Assembly: GCF_018691265.1 (NCBI RefSeq)
Contig: NW_024881279.1
Span: 5,175,243-5,239,242 of the forward strand
Length of the DNA: 64,000 bases
Direction: 5' to 3'
Source: Tyto alba
Taxonomy: Eukaryota; Chordata; Aves; Strigiformes; Tytonidae
Of the stretch, positions 49,219 through 59,808 are shown in pieces. Both the position numbers and the translations under genes were made by a program. The notes beneath the pieces were generated by a model. It had not been told where the DNA came from, searched no databases, and saw only the letters and a program-made list of their open reading frames with translations. The first letter of the stretch is position 1, and each line of letters begins with the position of its first letter.

Positions 49219-49360
49219 AGCGCGGCCTGCCTGGCGGCAACACGTCGGTCTGTCTCCCGGCGGCAATACGCCTGTCTGTCTATCGGTCTGTCCGTCTGTC
49301 GGCCGGCGGCGGCCCCGCTGCCTCCGCTCCGCCCGCGGGGCCAAACGGGGAACGGCTCGA
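49219..49360 (-). other. MACROH2A1: Inferred non-coding exon 1 of MACROH2A1 (5' end approximate)
   Basis: The minus strand offers a good 5' splice site, GCT|GTAAGT, with the intron beginning at 49218. It is the best donor in the island by eye. Upstream lie a GACAGAC-rich tandem duplication, then GC boxes and the ZNF143-type motif at a spacing suitable for a start site near 49350. Mammalian MACROH2A1 also begins with a non-coding first exon in a CpG island. No transcript evidence is available here, so both ends are inferred. Confidence 0.5.
49233..49284. repeat. 26-bp tandem duplication in the presumed 5' UTR
   Basis: Two adjacent 26-bp units starting GGCGGCAA (49233 and 49259) match at about 21 of 26 positions, and a further TCTG/TCCG-rich stretch follows to about 49305. 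On the transcript this becomes GACAGAC-type repeats ending in TTGCCGCC. Confidence 0.65.
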
Positions 49361-49375
49361 CGGGCTAGCGACGAG

Positions 49376-49395
49376 CTCCCACAATGCCCCGCGCC
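49376..49395 (+). promoter_or_regulatory. ZNF143/STAF-type motif
   Basis: CTCCCACAATGCCCCGCG fits the ZNF143 core (TCCCANNATGC followed by a GCG). ZNF143 sites typically sit within about 100 bp of CpG-island start sites in either orientation, which agrees with the inferred start just below. Binding itself is unproven. Confidence 0.5.
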
Positions 49396-49444
49396 CGCCG
49401 CGCGTCACATCCCTCCCTCCCTCCCCTCCGCACTCCCCGCGTGG

Positions 49445-49453
49445 CCCCGCCCC
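49445..49453 (-). promoter_or_regulatory. GC box (SP/KLF site)
   Basis: CCCCGCCCC on the plus strand, GGGGCGGGG on the sense strand of the gene, about 100 bp upstream of the inferred start. Confidence 0.5.
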
Positions 49454-49890
49454 ACACGGCGGCTGCCTCGCGCTTCCCCCCCCCCCCCCCCAGCCCCTCA
49501 CGGCAACGACGCCGCTCTCGGCCCCGCTGTGAGGGGGATGGACAGACGGACACACGGCGTTGGCCCGGCCGCCGTGCGAAGCCTCCTGCCTCGCCTAGAC
49601 CCGCAGCGCGGGCTCCCGGCTTCCCTCAGGCGGTGGGGGGCTGTTGAAAAGCCCCGGGCCCTGTGTGGGGCTGGGCCTTGGCACCGCGTCTTCCGCAGCT
49701 GCCGCTGGCTCCTCGCTGCTGGCCGGGCCATTGTGTGAGGGCGCATTCGCTCCTAAATCTTCAGCGGCGAGGAGGACAAAAGCGAGGAGGGGGGGGTGTG
49801 TGTGGGCGGTTAGCGCTGCCTTCCTCCCGAAATGGAAGTTTCTCCTTCAGGGAGGGAAGAGAATGGAGCGGCTGAGTTGTTACAGCTAGT

Positions 49891-49952
49891 GCAAGGCGTA
49901 CACGCTCGCTCTGCTCGCCTTGCGCCACACAAAAATGGCTTGCTGCCATTTT
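49891..49952. promoter_or_regulatory. Two adjacent inverted repeats, one a pair of YY1-like sites
   Basis: GCAAGGCG (49891-49898) is mirrored by CGCCTTGC (49916-49923). Eight bases on, AAAATGGC (49932-49939) is mirrored by GCCATTTT (49945-49952) around TTGCT. AAAATGGC is the YY1 core and YY1 sites are common just at or after promoter start sites. It lies about 0.5 kb upstream of the MACROH2A1 start and could mark a second start on either strand. Confidence 0.4.
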
Positions 49953-52900
49953 AGACAGGCCCCAGATGGAGCTTTTGGAGGAGTTTCTGTGTGGGAGACC
50001 GGGAGAGGGGGGGTGGTCCTCCCAGCCCAACTTGCTGGGTTGCTGCTGGCCCCAGCCTGCACGCCCAGGCGACAATCGGAGCGTGAACCCCCTCACTGCC
50101 CTCTCTCCAGTCTTCTTCCACTTGCCTTTGCCCACCAGCTGCCAGTGGAACAGGGTGGCTGCTACAGCGGGTCTTGGCTCCAGGACAGACAAGTCATGAC
50201 AGATTGCCTCTGCATTTACAACGGTGGAACTAGAGGCAGCTGGGGTTTTGAATCACATGGAGGACTCCTGGTTTGGTAATGCTCCCAGACCCTTCTGCTG
50301 CTCCCACCTGAACGGAGCATCCCCATTCTTAAGTACCCAAAGTGGGATGCCAGCCCACCACCTCTTCCCCAGTGTCCCTTGCTCTTCTTTCATGGCTAGA
50401 GCTGTGACAGGTGACAGTGGCTTAATATCACTGCAACTACCAACAGCTAGTAGAGGAAAGGAGTTTCTCTCCTGCTTTTCTCATCAACCATCCTGAGCTC
50501 CAGCTCTCCTTGTTTTGCTCAGTATCAGCACGTATTCACAGTACCTTTGTCATACAAAATAGAAAGCAGAAAGGAAGAAAATGGTTTAAAGGAAGAATGG
50601 AAAACGTGGAACTGGGGACAGCCTGTATAAAACACATGGGGATGCTCTGAGACACATCCCTTCAAAAAGTGTGACTGAAATAAGGGGCGAGAAGATGTAG
50701 CATGCACAGGGGCTGCGTGCAGTGCATGTGGCCTACAAAAGCCATGTCGTGTGCAATTCCACTGCCCAAGCTCAGGCAGTATAACTGCGGTGTCCTCATC
50801 CATTTAAATGGCCAGGTTTGCTCTGTTTTTTAATGCAGCTAAACTCTGCATCTCCGAAGACATCTCTCATTAGGGTTCTGTGCAGCACAAGGTCAAATGC
50901 AACTTTGGTCTGACTGTGCTAATTGTAACCTGAATGCTATTGAGACACACAGTTTTGCCTAACAAAGACTCCCTGCTAAGTAAAGTACCCTATAGCCCCT
51001 GATCGCCCTTAACCCAGGGATATGGATACAGCACTTATTAGGCCATCTGGCATGGCTCTTCTTACACAGCTGAGGACACACTCTACTTTCCCCGTGTTCC
51101 CATCCACCCACACCACCTCCCTCCCACCTTTTCCTCCTCCTCTGCGTTCACAGCACAGCGGAGCTCCGCTCCCTTTTTCCTTGCGAGCAGTGCTACCCAC
51201 ACAGTAACCCTTCCCACGTGCTGTGTAGAGCACCAAACAGAACTGGTCCTGCTTGGCTCTTCCCACTCCGTTTTGCTGTCACCCACACAAGTTTTATTTA
51301 AAAAAAAAAAACAAAACAGCAAACCAACAACAACCCCCAAATATTGCTGTTGACACGATGAGCTGCAAAGGCCTATGTGGAATTTTAAAAACCCACAACA
51401 TCGTCTAATGGGGTTGGTACAAGCATACAAGGTGAAGGGAGCTGGCCTACAAAGACAGATAGAAGGAGTTATCTGAGAAACCAGTGTAGGTCACTTTCTA
51501 TGCTCTTCTACTATCATTGTTCATTTTATCTGCTTTTCAAGAGGATTCTCTGGATTTTGTGCTTTTGAAGAAAGCCTTTGAAACACGAGTGGTGAGAATT
51601 TCTGGAGTGAGAGCTGCCTGAGTTTGCAGAGGGCCTGAACAATTTGTCCATGGAATAGGATGCTAGCATGGAAACTGCAGTTGGTCATTTGAATGTTAAC
51701 ATTGGCTAGCTCAGCACGCACCAAAGCACAGATATATCATACTGGATCTGCAGAGAGCACCCATTTTGAAAGCACACAGTGTGTCACAAATGTCTAAAAG
51801 GGAGCATTGCTTACAAAAGTCTGTGAAACTACACTACATAAACTACCTCACTAAAACAAACCTTGGCTTAGATTTTATTCCCTTTGCCAGTTCAGTGATG
51901 TATTTATTTATATACAGAATGATAAAAAGCACCTTTCCAGAGCTTTGCTGTCTTTATGATTAATATAAACAGTTCATGTTCTTACATTCTTGTATTCTTA
52001 CTTCATTTTGACACCCTGACTCTGTAATCAATTTTAGCAACCTCAGGGGACTATTTGCAGAAGATAGTTCTGAGTGATTGAGAATATAAACACCTAACTT
52101 GTTTATGTGCATAGACGGCAGAGAAGGAAATATTACTTGGGAGGGGGCAGAGCAGCGTGGGAAGGGTTGTGGCTGATGGTAATCCTCTTAAACTTCGATA
52201 AGCGTGTTCACTTTGGGATAGCTATCTTAATTCTGAATGCGTCACCTCATTTGTCATTGGTGTTTATTTGTCATTGTGTGTTTATTGGATATTGAGAATG
52301 CATGCCCTAGGTTACTTCAGTTTGCTGAAATATCTCTTCAGGATTTAGTGTGCCCAGCCAGCAGATCCCTGCTCTTTTCCTTCCACCTTCACATGGTCAA
52401 AAGAAAGTACAGATTCCTCAGGCACAACCTGCTTCTCTGAAGGGGCTGTCTGAACCTCCTTCAGCTGCTTAGCCTTCACTTTTTGCAAACTCTATGACTA
52501 ATCTATGCTTCAGTTAACTCCTTACAGTCAGGTTACACTCACATAGATGTACCTGTAACATGCATAATGCTGTTGACATTCTTGAATTCTCCATCACATG
52601 GGCACAGTGACCTCGTACCAAATCCAGCCAGTGTTCATCATGCTTTTAATGAAACCTGCAGACCTAGTGTCTGTACCAGCAGAGTATTAACTGTGATTTT
52701 CAGAGGGCTGACACTGGCCTTCCTACAGATTGCTGTATTCCACCGGGGCTGTTACTGTATTGAGAAATTACACAGTACAGTGTGGGACAGGTCTTAACTT
52801 TACTCTGGATTCCAGCCACCATAAAAGTATGCAGCTTCCCCATTATTCCAAATTAGCTCATCAAGATTGGGAGCTTCTGCAAATGAGATTGACCACAAAC

Positions 52901-55900
52901 TGATGCTGGAACCATGGTGTGTTTTGATACCCATTTTGTGCAGGTTCGAAGTCATTGATCTTAATAATCCCTTTTTATCTTCATTATCTAGACAAACAGC
53001 GAACTGCAGTTTGACCTCCATCACACTTCAAAACCCGACAGCTGACTTTAAGTGAGCTGCTCTTTTACACTCAGCCTTTATCTATCACAGGTGAATAGAA
53101 TTAATTCCATTTTCAGATAGTCACTCTTTGCTTTGACATCTAACTCATGACAACTGTGAGGATATTCCCCCTCTTTTGAACATGGAAAACAATTATTTGT
53201 TCCTGCCTCGGTGTTCTCAAGGCACTGCCAACTCTATATTAATTGTCAGGCGCGGTGTTCTGTAGCAGAAGTGCCAACTGGTGCTATGTTACAGTGAGAT
53301 TAATATTTCCAGGGCACAAGAAGTGGATGTCTGGGATTCATTTCCCAGGCTGGTAGACAGAGATAAGTTAGTACAGATAATTTACTTATTTTGTTCCACA
53401 TTTTTGTAGGCAGGCTACCTCTTATTTTTTGTCCAAAAGGGAAATTTTTGCCAACCAACTTTTTCAAATATGTATGCCATTTTAGTAATTGCTTCTTCTA
53501 GAAAAAATCAACTATGGACATTTTTATCAGTGCTTGTGCCCCCTATTAAAAAAATGCTCAATTGCTTTGAAAATATTTTGAATAAATTGTCACTTTTTTT
53601 AAAGAAATGTAGGCAAGCTTTTTCCATTTTAAATCTGGCAAATGAGAGCCACTATGGCAATTGCACTTCTTAACCCAGGTTGTGAAGTCGTTTGTTCAGC
53701 TAATGGATGCTGTGACTCAAAAAAATGCCAAAGTCTGTAAAATTGTAAATAATCTGTAGATTAGGGATAATATTAGCCTGCAATATAGTGCATTTCAAAA
53801 CCTCTTTCTTCCAAATAAAACCTGAATGCTGTTTGGAGTTACAAAATTAGTCGCCCAACAGCAGTATGACACAGTGACATCAGGAAACGTAAATGCTTGT
53901 TTCCCAGCAATCTGGAAGAAGCATGCTCTAAAATAAGACTGAAGCACCCTGGAGCACCCAGAGAACAGGCACCCTTCCCTGCCTCTCGTGTAGTCAGCTC
54001 TGAGCATAACCTGATTCCAGGTTGTGCATTAAGCAAAGCAGTTCATTCTCTTCTGGTATTCAAAACTGCCTCTTGCATGACTGCATTTTTAATGTCAAGT
54101 GGCTGGGGAAAGTTCTGTGTTATTGTGCAAAGAAAGTATTAAATCTAAGAGCTATGGTTTATATTATTAAGTCAGGATTCAAAATTACATCCCATGATGA
54201 TCTGCTCAATGGTTCCTGGTAGCTGGTGAAAAGCTTGGCAGAGAGTCATGTAGTAATAACTCATTTTTCTTATTTTTAGTTATTAAATCCCATTGCTTCC
54301 CCAACATTAATTTTCCATGTAAGCAAGAGATATAGTTGCCAGAGGGATTTTATATAATTGCAGATGGTAGGAGACATAGTTGGTAATTGCAGAAAGGCAG
54401 AGGGAGATGTCCAAGAGATGATATTCTATTAAGATGTGGTTGTTGCTATGGAATACTTTTACTAACTGCTGTTCTGCATGAGAGCGCTATGATACATCAT
54501 CTCAAATAAGAAGTTATTTTTAAAGCAGACTCATTTCTTTGCCTGCAAAAGCAAAATCAGATCACCTCTCTGAGGAATATTAATTAAAAAAGCTCCTGTG
54601 CTGGACAACAGACATTATATAGAATATAGTTCATGAAGGAGTCAAGAGAATTAGAGTCCACCATAATGCAAGGCAGCAATGAAATCGGGGGCATTTGTAT
54701 CCATCTCATGAGACAAACCCTACTCTTTAAATTAAACAAAACTTCTCTTGCAGATACGAAGGTCACCAGCAGTCATAGCAAACAACAGCTTACTAGAGGC
54801 TAATGTCCTAGGTTTAAACTGAACTTCATAAATTTATTCATATCAGAGAGACCATTATTTCTTCTGTTTATTTTGAAGTATGTTCTCTGTGTGGAGAGAG
54901 GGGTACAGAATGGAGAAATAATGGTGCTGGAGGTTTGTTTGTGATGGACACAGAAATATGAACCGTGCTTACACGTTTGTGTCAAAAGTAGTGCCAGGTG
55001 ACATGGTCACCCTGGGCTCTGCTGAAGGACCCGAAGGGCGCTGGGAATGCAGCAGCTGCCCAATTGCTTCGTAAGAACAGTCTCTGCCTCCATCCCTCTC
55101 TGGGAAATGTTACATGGAGAGGTTAAAAAACCAGTCATGAACCGCAAATTTAGTAATGCTGTCTCACCAGTAGTCAAGTCACTCCTGTTAGTCTGTAACA
55201 GTCTGTCGTTAGCTCTTTGTGGGGTGGAAGTCTGAAGAAAAGCTGTATGTCAGGACAATGGAAAAAAGTAATTCAGTAATAGACATGAGCAACAAGTTTT
55301 AGTGCATGCTTTGCTCATCTTAAAAGTCTAGGTCTTGGGAAGTGTATAAGCAATGACTGGAGCACATGAAGTTTTTCCCATGGCATGAACAGATAAAAAC
55401 TTTGAAATAAGGAAGAAACAAAGCAACATCTCCCTCTATGGGAGTCCCCTGCATCGCAGCCCAGGCTCTCCTGCAGTGCTGACTACCTGTCCGGTGGGCC
55501 GAGCCTCGTCAGCTGCTCCTGCTAATTCCAGATAGGCCCTGTGACAGCGAACAGATGCTGGGAGTATGAACCATAACTGATTATTTCTAACTGAAGTCTT
55601 GGTTTCTTGACAACTACTGAGAACTTGTGCTTTTAAAAGGTTTACACATGTTAATGAGAAACTCGATTATTGCTGGGGTTTGCTTTCTTTTTTTTTTTTT
55701 TTTTTAATCCAACAAGACTTTTCAATATCATTGTGCTGACGTGCTGCTTTTGGTGGGTAACCAGCATGCAACGAACTGTATATCACAGGGCAGACAAGTC
55801 TACCCTTCTGTGCTTTGACAGTCCGACCCTTCTGCATAGTCCCTGGAAGAAGAAGGAACCTCATTATTTTACCCATTACAGAGGGAGGAAATGTCACTGT

Positions 55901-57116
55901 GCTGAACCCAAACAAAAGTCTAGAGATGTGAGACAGGCTTCTTTTCTGTCATCTTCAGATTATGCCACTAGGCAGAATAAGAATAAGCAAGTGCCTGCAA
56001 CATATATCTACTTTTTTCTTTTTGGTGGACAAATATTCCTTGTTGCCTTCTTTACATCAAGCCCTACAATTCATTTTGAGATATGTTATTCCCTTCTACT
56101 TGCTTCTTGCAAATTCATCTGATGACATTTTTGTCTGTAAAAATGGCTTATTGAAAGCACTGGGGTGAATATCAGTGAGAAATATGCCAGGATATGTGTT
56201 TGGAAGTGCTTAGAGGGACATTCTGAAGCTTGTGGATCAACCAGAAAAGCAGAATTAGTCTCAAGTGTCAGTTGACCTGTCCCATAAATTGAACAGGGGA
56301 AGGTAAAGCATTCTCTGGGTGATAGTTGTGGTGAATACTTTCCAAACAATTCATACAATAGAAATACAGTCACATAAACTGTTTATTGGATAATAAATGA
56401 ATACGAAATATGAATAGGAAACAAAATGAAAATCTAAATCTCTGTGCCTTATTTTGAGAAGAAAATAGTGTTTGGTGACTTCCTGAGTGTACTGATTATT
56501 GTGAAAAACCCCCACAGCTTGGGAATATGCCTCTTAAATTAATTTTTGATTTCCCTATATGCTCTGCACTGGATTCTCAGAGGTTTATGTCTCATTAATA
56601 TCATAACATTTTTCTAAGGTCTGGCCAGTTTTGAGAAAATAAGAGATGTGTAGTTTTATGCTAAATTACCTTTGCCACACGTGGAAGCATTTACTATTGC
56701 ACAGCATTTCTCCTGAATACACCTCATATTCTTAAACTGCTCTATAGATTGTTTTTCCACTGAAGTTGCTTTTTAGGTACTACAATAAGGAAGAGAAGAC
56801 AAAAATCTTAATTTTCTTTCAGTATATGGTTTTATAAAAATATAAGCACACAGGAATCCCAGCAGAATTAAATGTCAACTTTCTGCACCAATCCAAATAC
56901 CCTTGTTATTGTGCACATGTGTCGTGTTCTGCATGTGTATGTACAATTAGTTAAGTCCATTATTATACAATTATTTGAAATTTATCTGTGGAAACTGGAT
57001 TTGGCAAACAAAACAATATCTGGCTACTTAAACCACTATCATGGTTTAAAATGTCTTCGTGAAATATATTCCTTTTTTTGTTTTAATTGAGAGGGCATTT
57101 GTTGCTTCTTAGACCC

Positions 57117-57240
57117 ATTTGCATTTCAGTGTATTTCTGGGCTCTTGCGGCCAACATTTTCAAATGTGATTAGCGATTTTGCAAATCAGATCTTTTAGAC
57201 ATGTTTCTATTAAACAGAGATTTAGAACTCATTAATCACT
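57117..57240. promoter_or_regulatory. Octamer and homeodomain-core cluster, possible enhancer
   Basis: Contains an exact POU octamer ATTTGCAT (57117-57124), a TTTGCAAAT variant near 57179, and several ATTA/TAAT cores including CATTAAT near 57230. Clusters like this are typical of developmental enhancers, but AT-rich DNA produces them by chance too. There is no conservation data here. Confidence 0.25.
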
Positions 57241-57378
57241 TTAGAAAGTCTTGCCTAGTATTTTTCTTAATGGGATGTATCATGAGATCTTTGTTAAGCC
57301 CTTTACGACTGAAAGGGGAGCATCCTTAAGCACCTTTACCATCTCTATGTGAAGACGTGATGCCGTTAAAGAGCTCAG

Positions 57379-57426
57379 CCAGCAGGTGGAGTTTAAATTG
57401 CATTTAAACAGCAGAGCTTTAAACTC
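57379..57426. promoter_or_regulatory. CTCF-like motif followed by TTTAAA palindromes
   Basis: CCAGCAGGTGGAG (57379-57391) matches the CTCF core except for A in place of C near the end. It runs into GTTTAAAT/ATTTAAAC, a perfect 8-bp inverted repeat with a 3-nt spacer (57391-57409), and then TTTAAACTC (57418-57426), the reverse complement of GAGTTTAAA at 57389-57397. Confidence 0.35.
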
Positions 57427-57737
57427 TGATTAAGGCTTAGCTGGAACTGTGATACTGGAAATCTCTCTTACTGACAGTTCTGGAAGAGTGTCGGGTCGTT
57501 AAATCTTCCATCAGCTGTCAGACCATTTATATGTAGGCTACATCACTAGTGCAAAGATGGCATGTACAGTTTATTAACTTGCTCGCACTGACTTTGCAGT
57601 AATGTGAAGTGCTAAGTAATTGTCACTATGTGTAAATTATTTTTTAAAAAAGTCAGCTTTCAATTTTATATATACCTGAACACACATGAAGGGAGAAGGA
57701 GCATTCAGATGAACTGAATTCCCAACTTAAGCTTTTT

Positions 57738-57792
57738 TATTTTTTGCCTTGATGGCAAAAAATAGGATTAGGATAGGATTAGGGTAGGATTT
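57738..57792. repeat. 11-bp hairpin followed by TAGGAT telomere-like repeats
   Basis: TATTTTTTGCC (57738-57748) and GGCAAAAAATA (57754-57764) are perfect reverse complements around TTGAT. The right arm runs straight into repeated TAGGAT/TTAGGG-like hexamers to 57792. Confidence 0.65.
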
Positions 57793-59782
57793 GATGGCAG
57801 TGCTTCACTAGAAGCTGCATTAAGCACTGAAAGAGATGAGAGAGTCAAGAAATATCTGACAAAAATCATAACACTGCATTGGTAGCAATGGGAGGTAGAT
57901 GAGAGAAGGGTTTATTGCATCTGTCACTAAGCTTTATTATGAATCTAGTGCTGAACAGCAGCCAAAGCAAGAGCAACTAGAGCTGGCCGACCCTTCTGAG
58001 CAGGATATGGCCATGGTTGGCATCTGCCTGGGAATGCAGCCAGACTCCAGGGCTTATACTTCCATCTAAGAGATGAACTGTGTGGTCTGGCACCACTCTA
58101 TCTTAGACTATGAGTTCTGGCTTAAGGTTAAAGACAAGACCTGATTTATAAATGCTGTTATGATAAGCTGTTCTGTTCTGGAGGCAGTTTCTGCTGTTAT
58201 TAATGAATCAGTGTAAGAAGTGCGTAAGACTGCAAAGAAAAACAATGATGGGATTTGCTTTGGCTAATAGAGATGTAAGTGGTACTGGCATCCAGGGAAG
58301 TCCTTATGTCACAGTTTTCAGGGAAAATAAAAATAAAATGTCATATTATGCTGTGGTGATTTGAAGGGTGAAATTTTGCACCTTCCTGACAGGAATGGCT
58401 TGCAGAACCTCTCAAAGATGCAGTCTATAAAAACTAAAGTCATACTGGCCACAGAAACAGGCAGGAGCATGCAAAGAGGAAAGGGAATGCCAACCAGACG
58501 GGCAGATCAGGGCCTGCCAGGTTACCCTGACTTTCTCTGAGCTATGCAGGAGAAGAAAGGGAATTGGCAGCCATTAAAAGCACATGATGACACAACCCGA
58601 TTGCTGCAGAGACAATGAGAATTACAGACAGAGCACTGAGGAAACATCCAGGCTGAAATTTCAGTTGCAGAGGCTACAGAAAAACTACTGCTTTAATCTA
58701 AACCAGGTCTGTTCCTGAACTGGTGTTAGTAAACCTGTGACAAAGGACTCAAAGAAGAGATGCAAAGCACCACAAAAATCATGTTCAAAGCAGGTGACAC
58801 AGGCTGGAGAAAAACTGCTGGAAAATGCCCAGGTGTTTGGAGGAATTGAAATGTCTTTCAGGTCTTTGCATCTGAAAACACGCTTGTATACTCAAATCAG
58901 TCAGGCACCTGCTCAACAGAATGCCTTAGAAGAGAGAAGGAAGTAACAGGAGCTATAAAACAAGCATCTCAGCACCCAAAAGGGACACAGCAGCAAGGGA
59001 GCAGATGGACAAACTGCACTAGGCCCAAGTAACATTAAACAAAGCCCTAGCAAGAATTTACTACCAAATACCCTCAGTTCGGTAAATACATTTCACCTGG
59101 CAAAAAGGAGAATTTTCTCCATACTAAGCACCAAAAAAAGGAAAGTTGGCAACTGATGCTGGAGAAGGAGAGCTGCTGTGGCTGCGGAGGCTGTCATAAA
59201 TAATGCTGGGAAGCATTTCAGGAGTCAGGCCATCCCTGCTTGGGTGGTCTCAGACAGAGAGCTGAAGTTTATTCCTGCCATCTTGCTGGCTGCAAAAATT
59301 AGTATTTTGCTTGCCACCCCAGTAATCTAAAGGCCTGGATGATGTGCTTTCTGCCACAGCAGAAGATTGGCTTTGCTGATCTAAGGATCTGTTGCAGTCC
59401 TGAATCTAGTGTTTCAGTTTCACATCATCACTTTCTCATAGCTCGCCAGGAGGCAATGCTGAATCAGCAGCTTGCTCAATGAAAACTTCTTAAAGAAAGC
59501 TCCGAAAAGCAAAGAAAATATATGGCGTTCCACTCTTGAAATGATAGGCTATAAAATGCCTTTCCAGTCTCCTGCTGCAATGCCTCATGCCTGATGTCAG
59601 CATACTTGTGTACTTTGGTTCTTACAGTCCCAACATTATTATACCTGCCAGTGTGGAAAGGAGTTGCAGACACAAAGGAAGAGAAATGTGCAAAGGATGA
59701 AGGCTGCAACTACTGGCAAGTTATAAACCTCCCTAAACTATAAGTGGGAATTTGGGAAATTCTGCCAAGATCAGGCTATTTA

Positions 59783-59808
59783 GTTTTGTTTGTTTGTTTG
59801 TTTTTGTT
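59783..59808 (+). repeat. (GTTT)n simple repeat
   Basis: Short run of GTTT units in the upstream intergenic region. Confidence 0.8.

Larger units (their letters stand above)
48655..49800. promoter_or_regulatory. CpG island promoter of MACROH2A1
   Basis: About 1.1 kb with a sharp rise in G+C and in CpG density against AT-rich flanks on both sides. It sits at the 5' end of the minus-strand gene, as expected for a broadly expressed chromatin gene. It contains GC boxes (CCCCGCCCC at 49445-49453, CCGCCC at 49329-49334), a ZNF143-type motif at 49376-49395, a (GT)n repeat and three poly(C) runs. There is no TATA box at a convincing place. Open frames across it, such as 287 codons on the plus strand at 48669-49532, are expected in GC-rich DNA and are not taken as genes. 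Confidence 0.85.

Noticed and set aside
48669..49532. 287-codon plus-strand open frame across the CpG island (and long minus-strand frames there)
   Set aside because: GC-rich DNA has few stop codons. The peptide is low-complexity (proline/arginine-rich, with a run from the GT repeat) and has no domain.
52800..53024. 74-codon minus-strand open frame with a protein-like composition
   Set aside because: Considered as an upstream gene exon, but I recognise no family, no splice partners are evident and the length is within chance.
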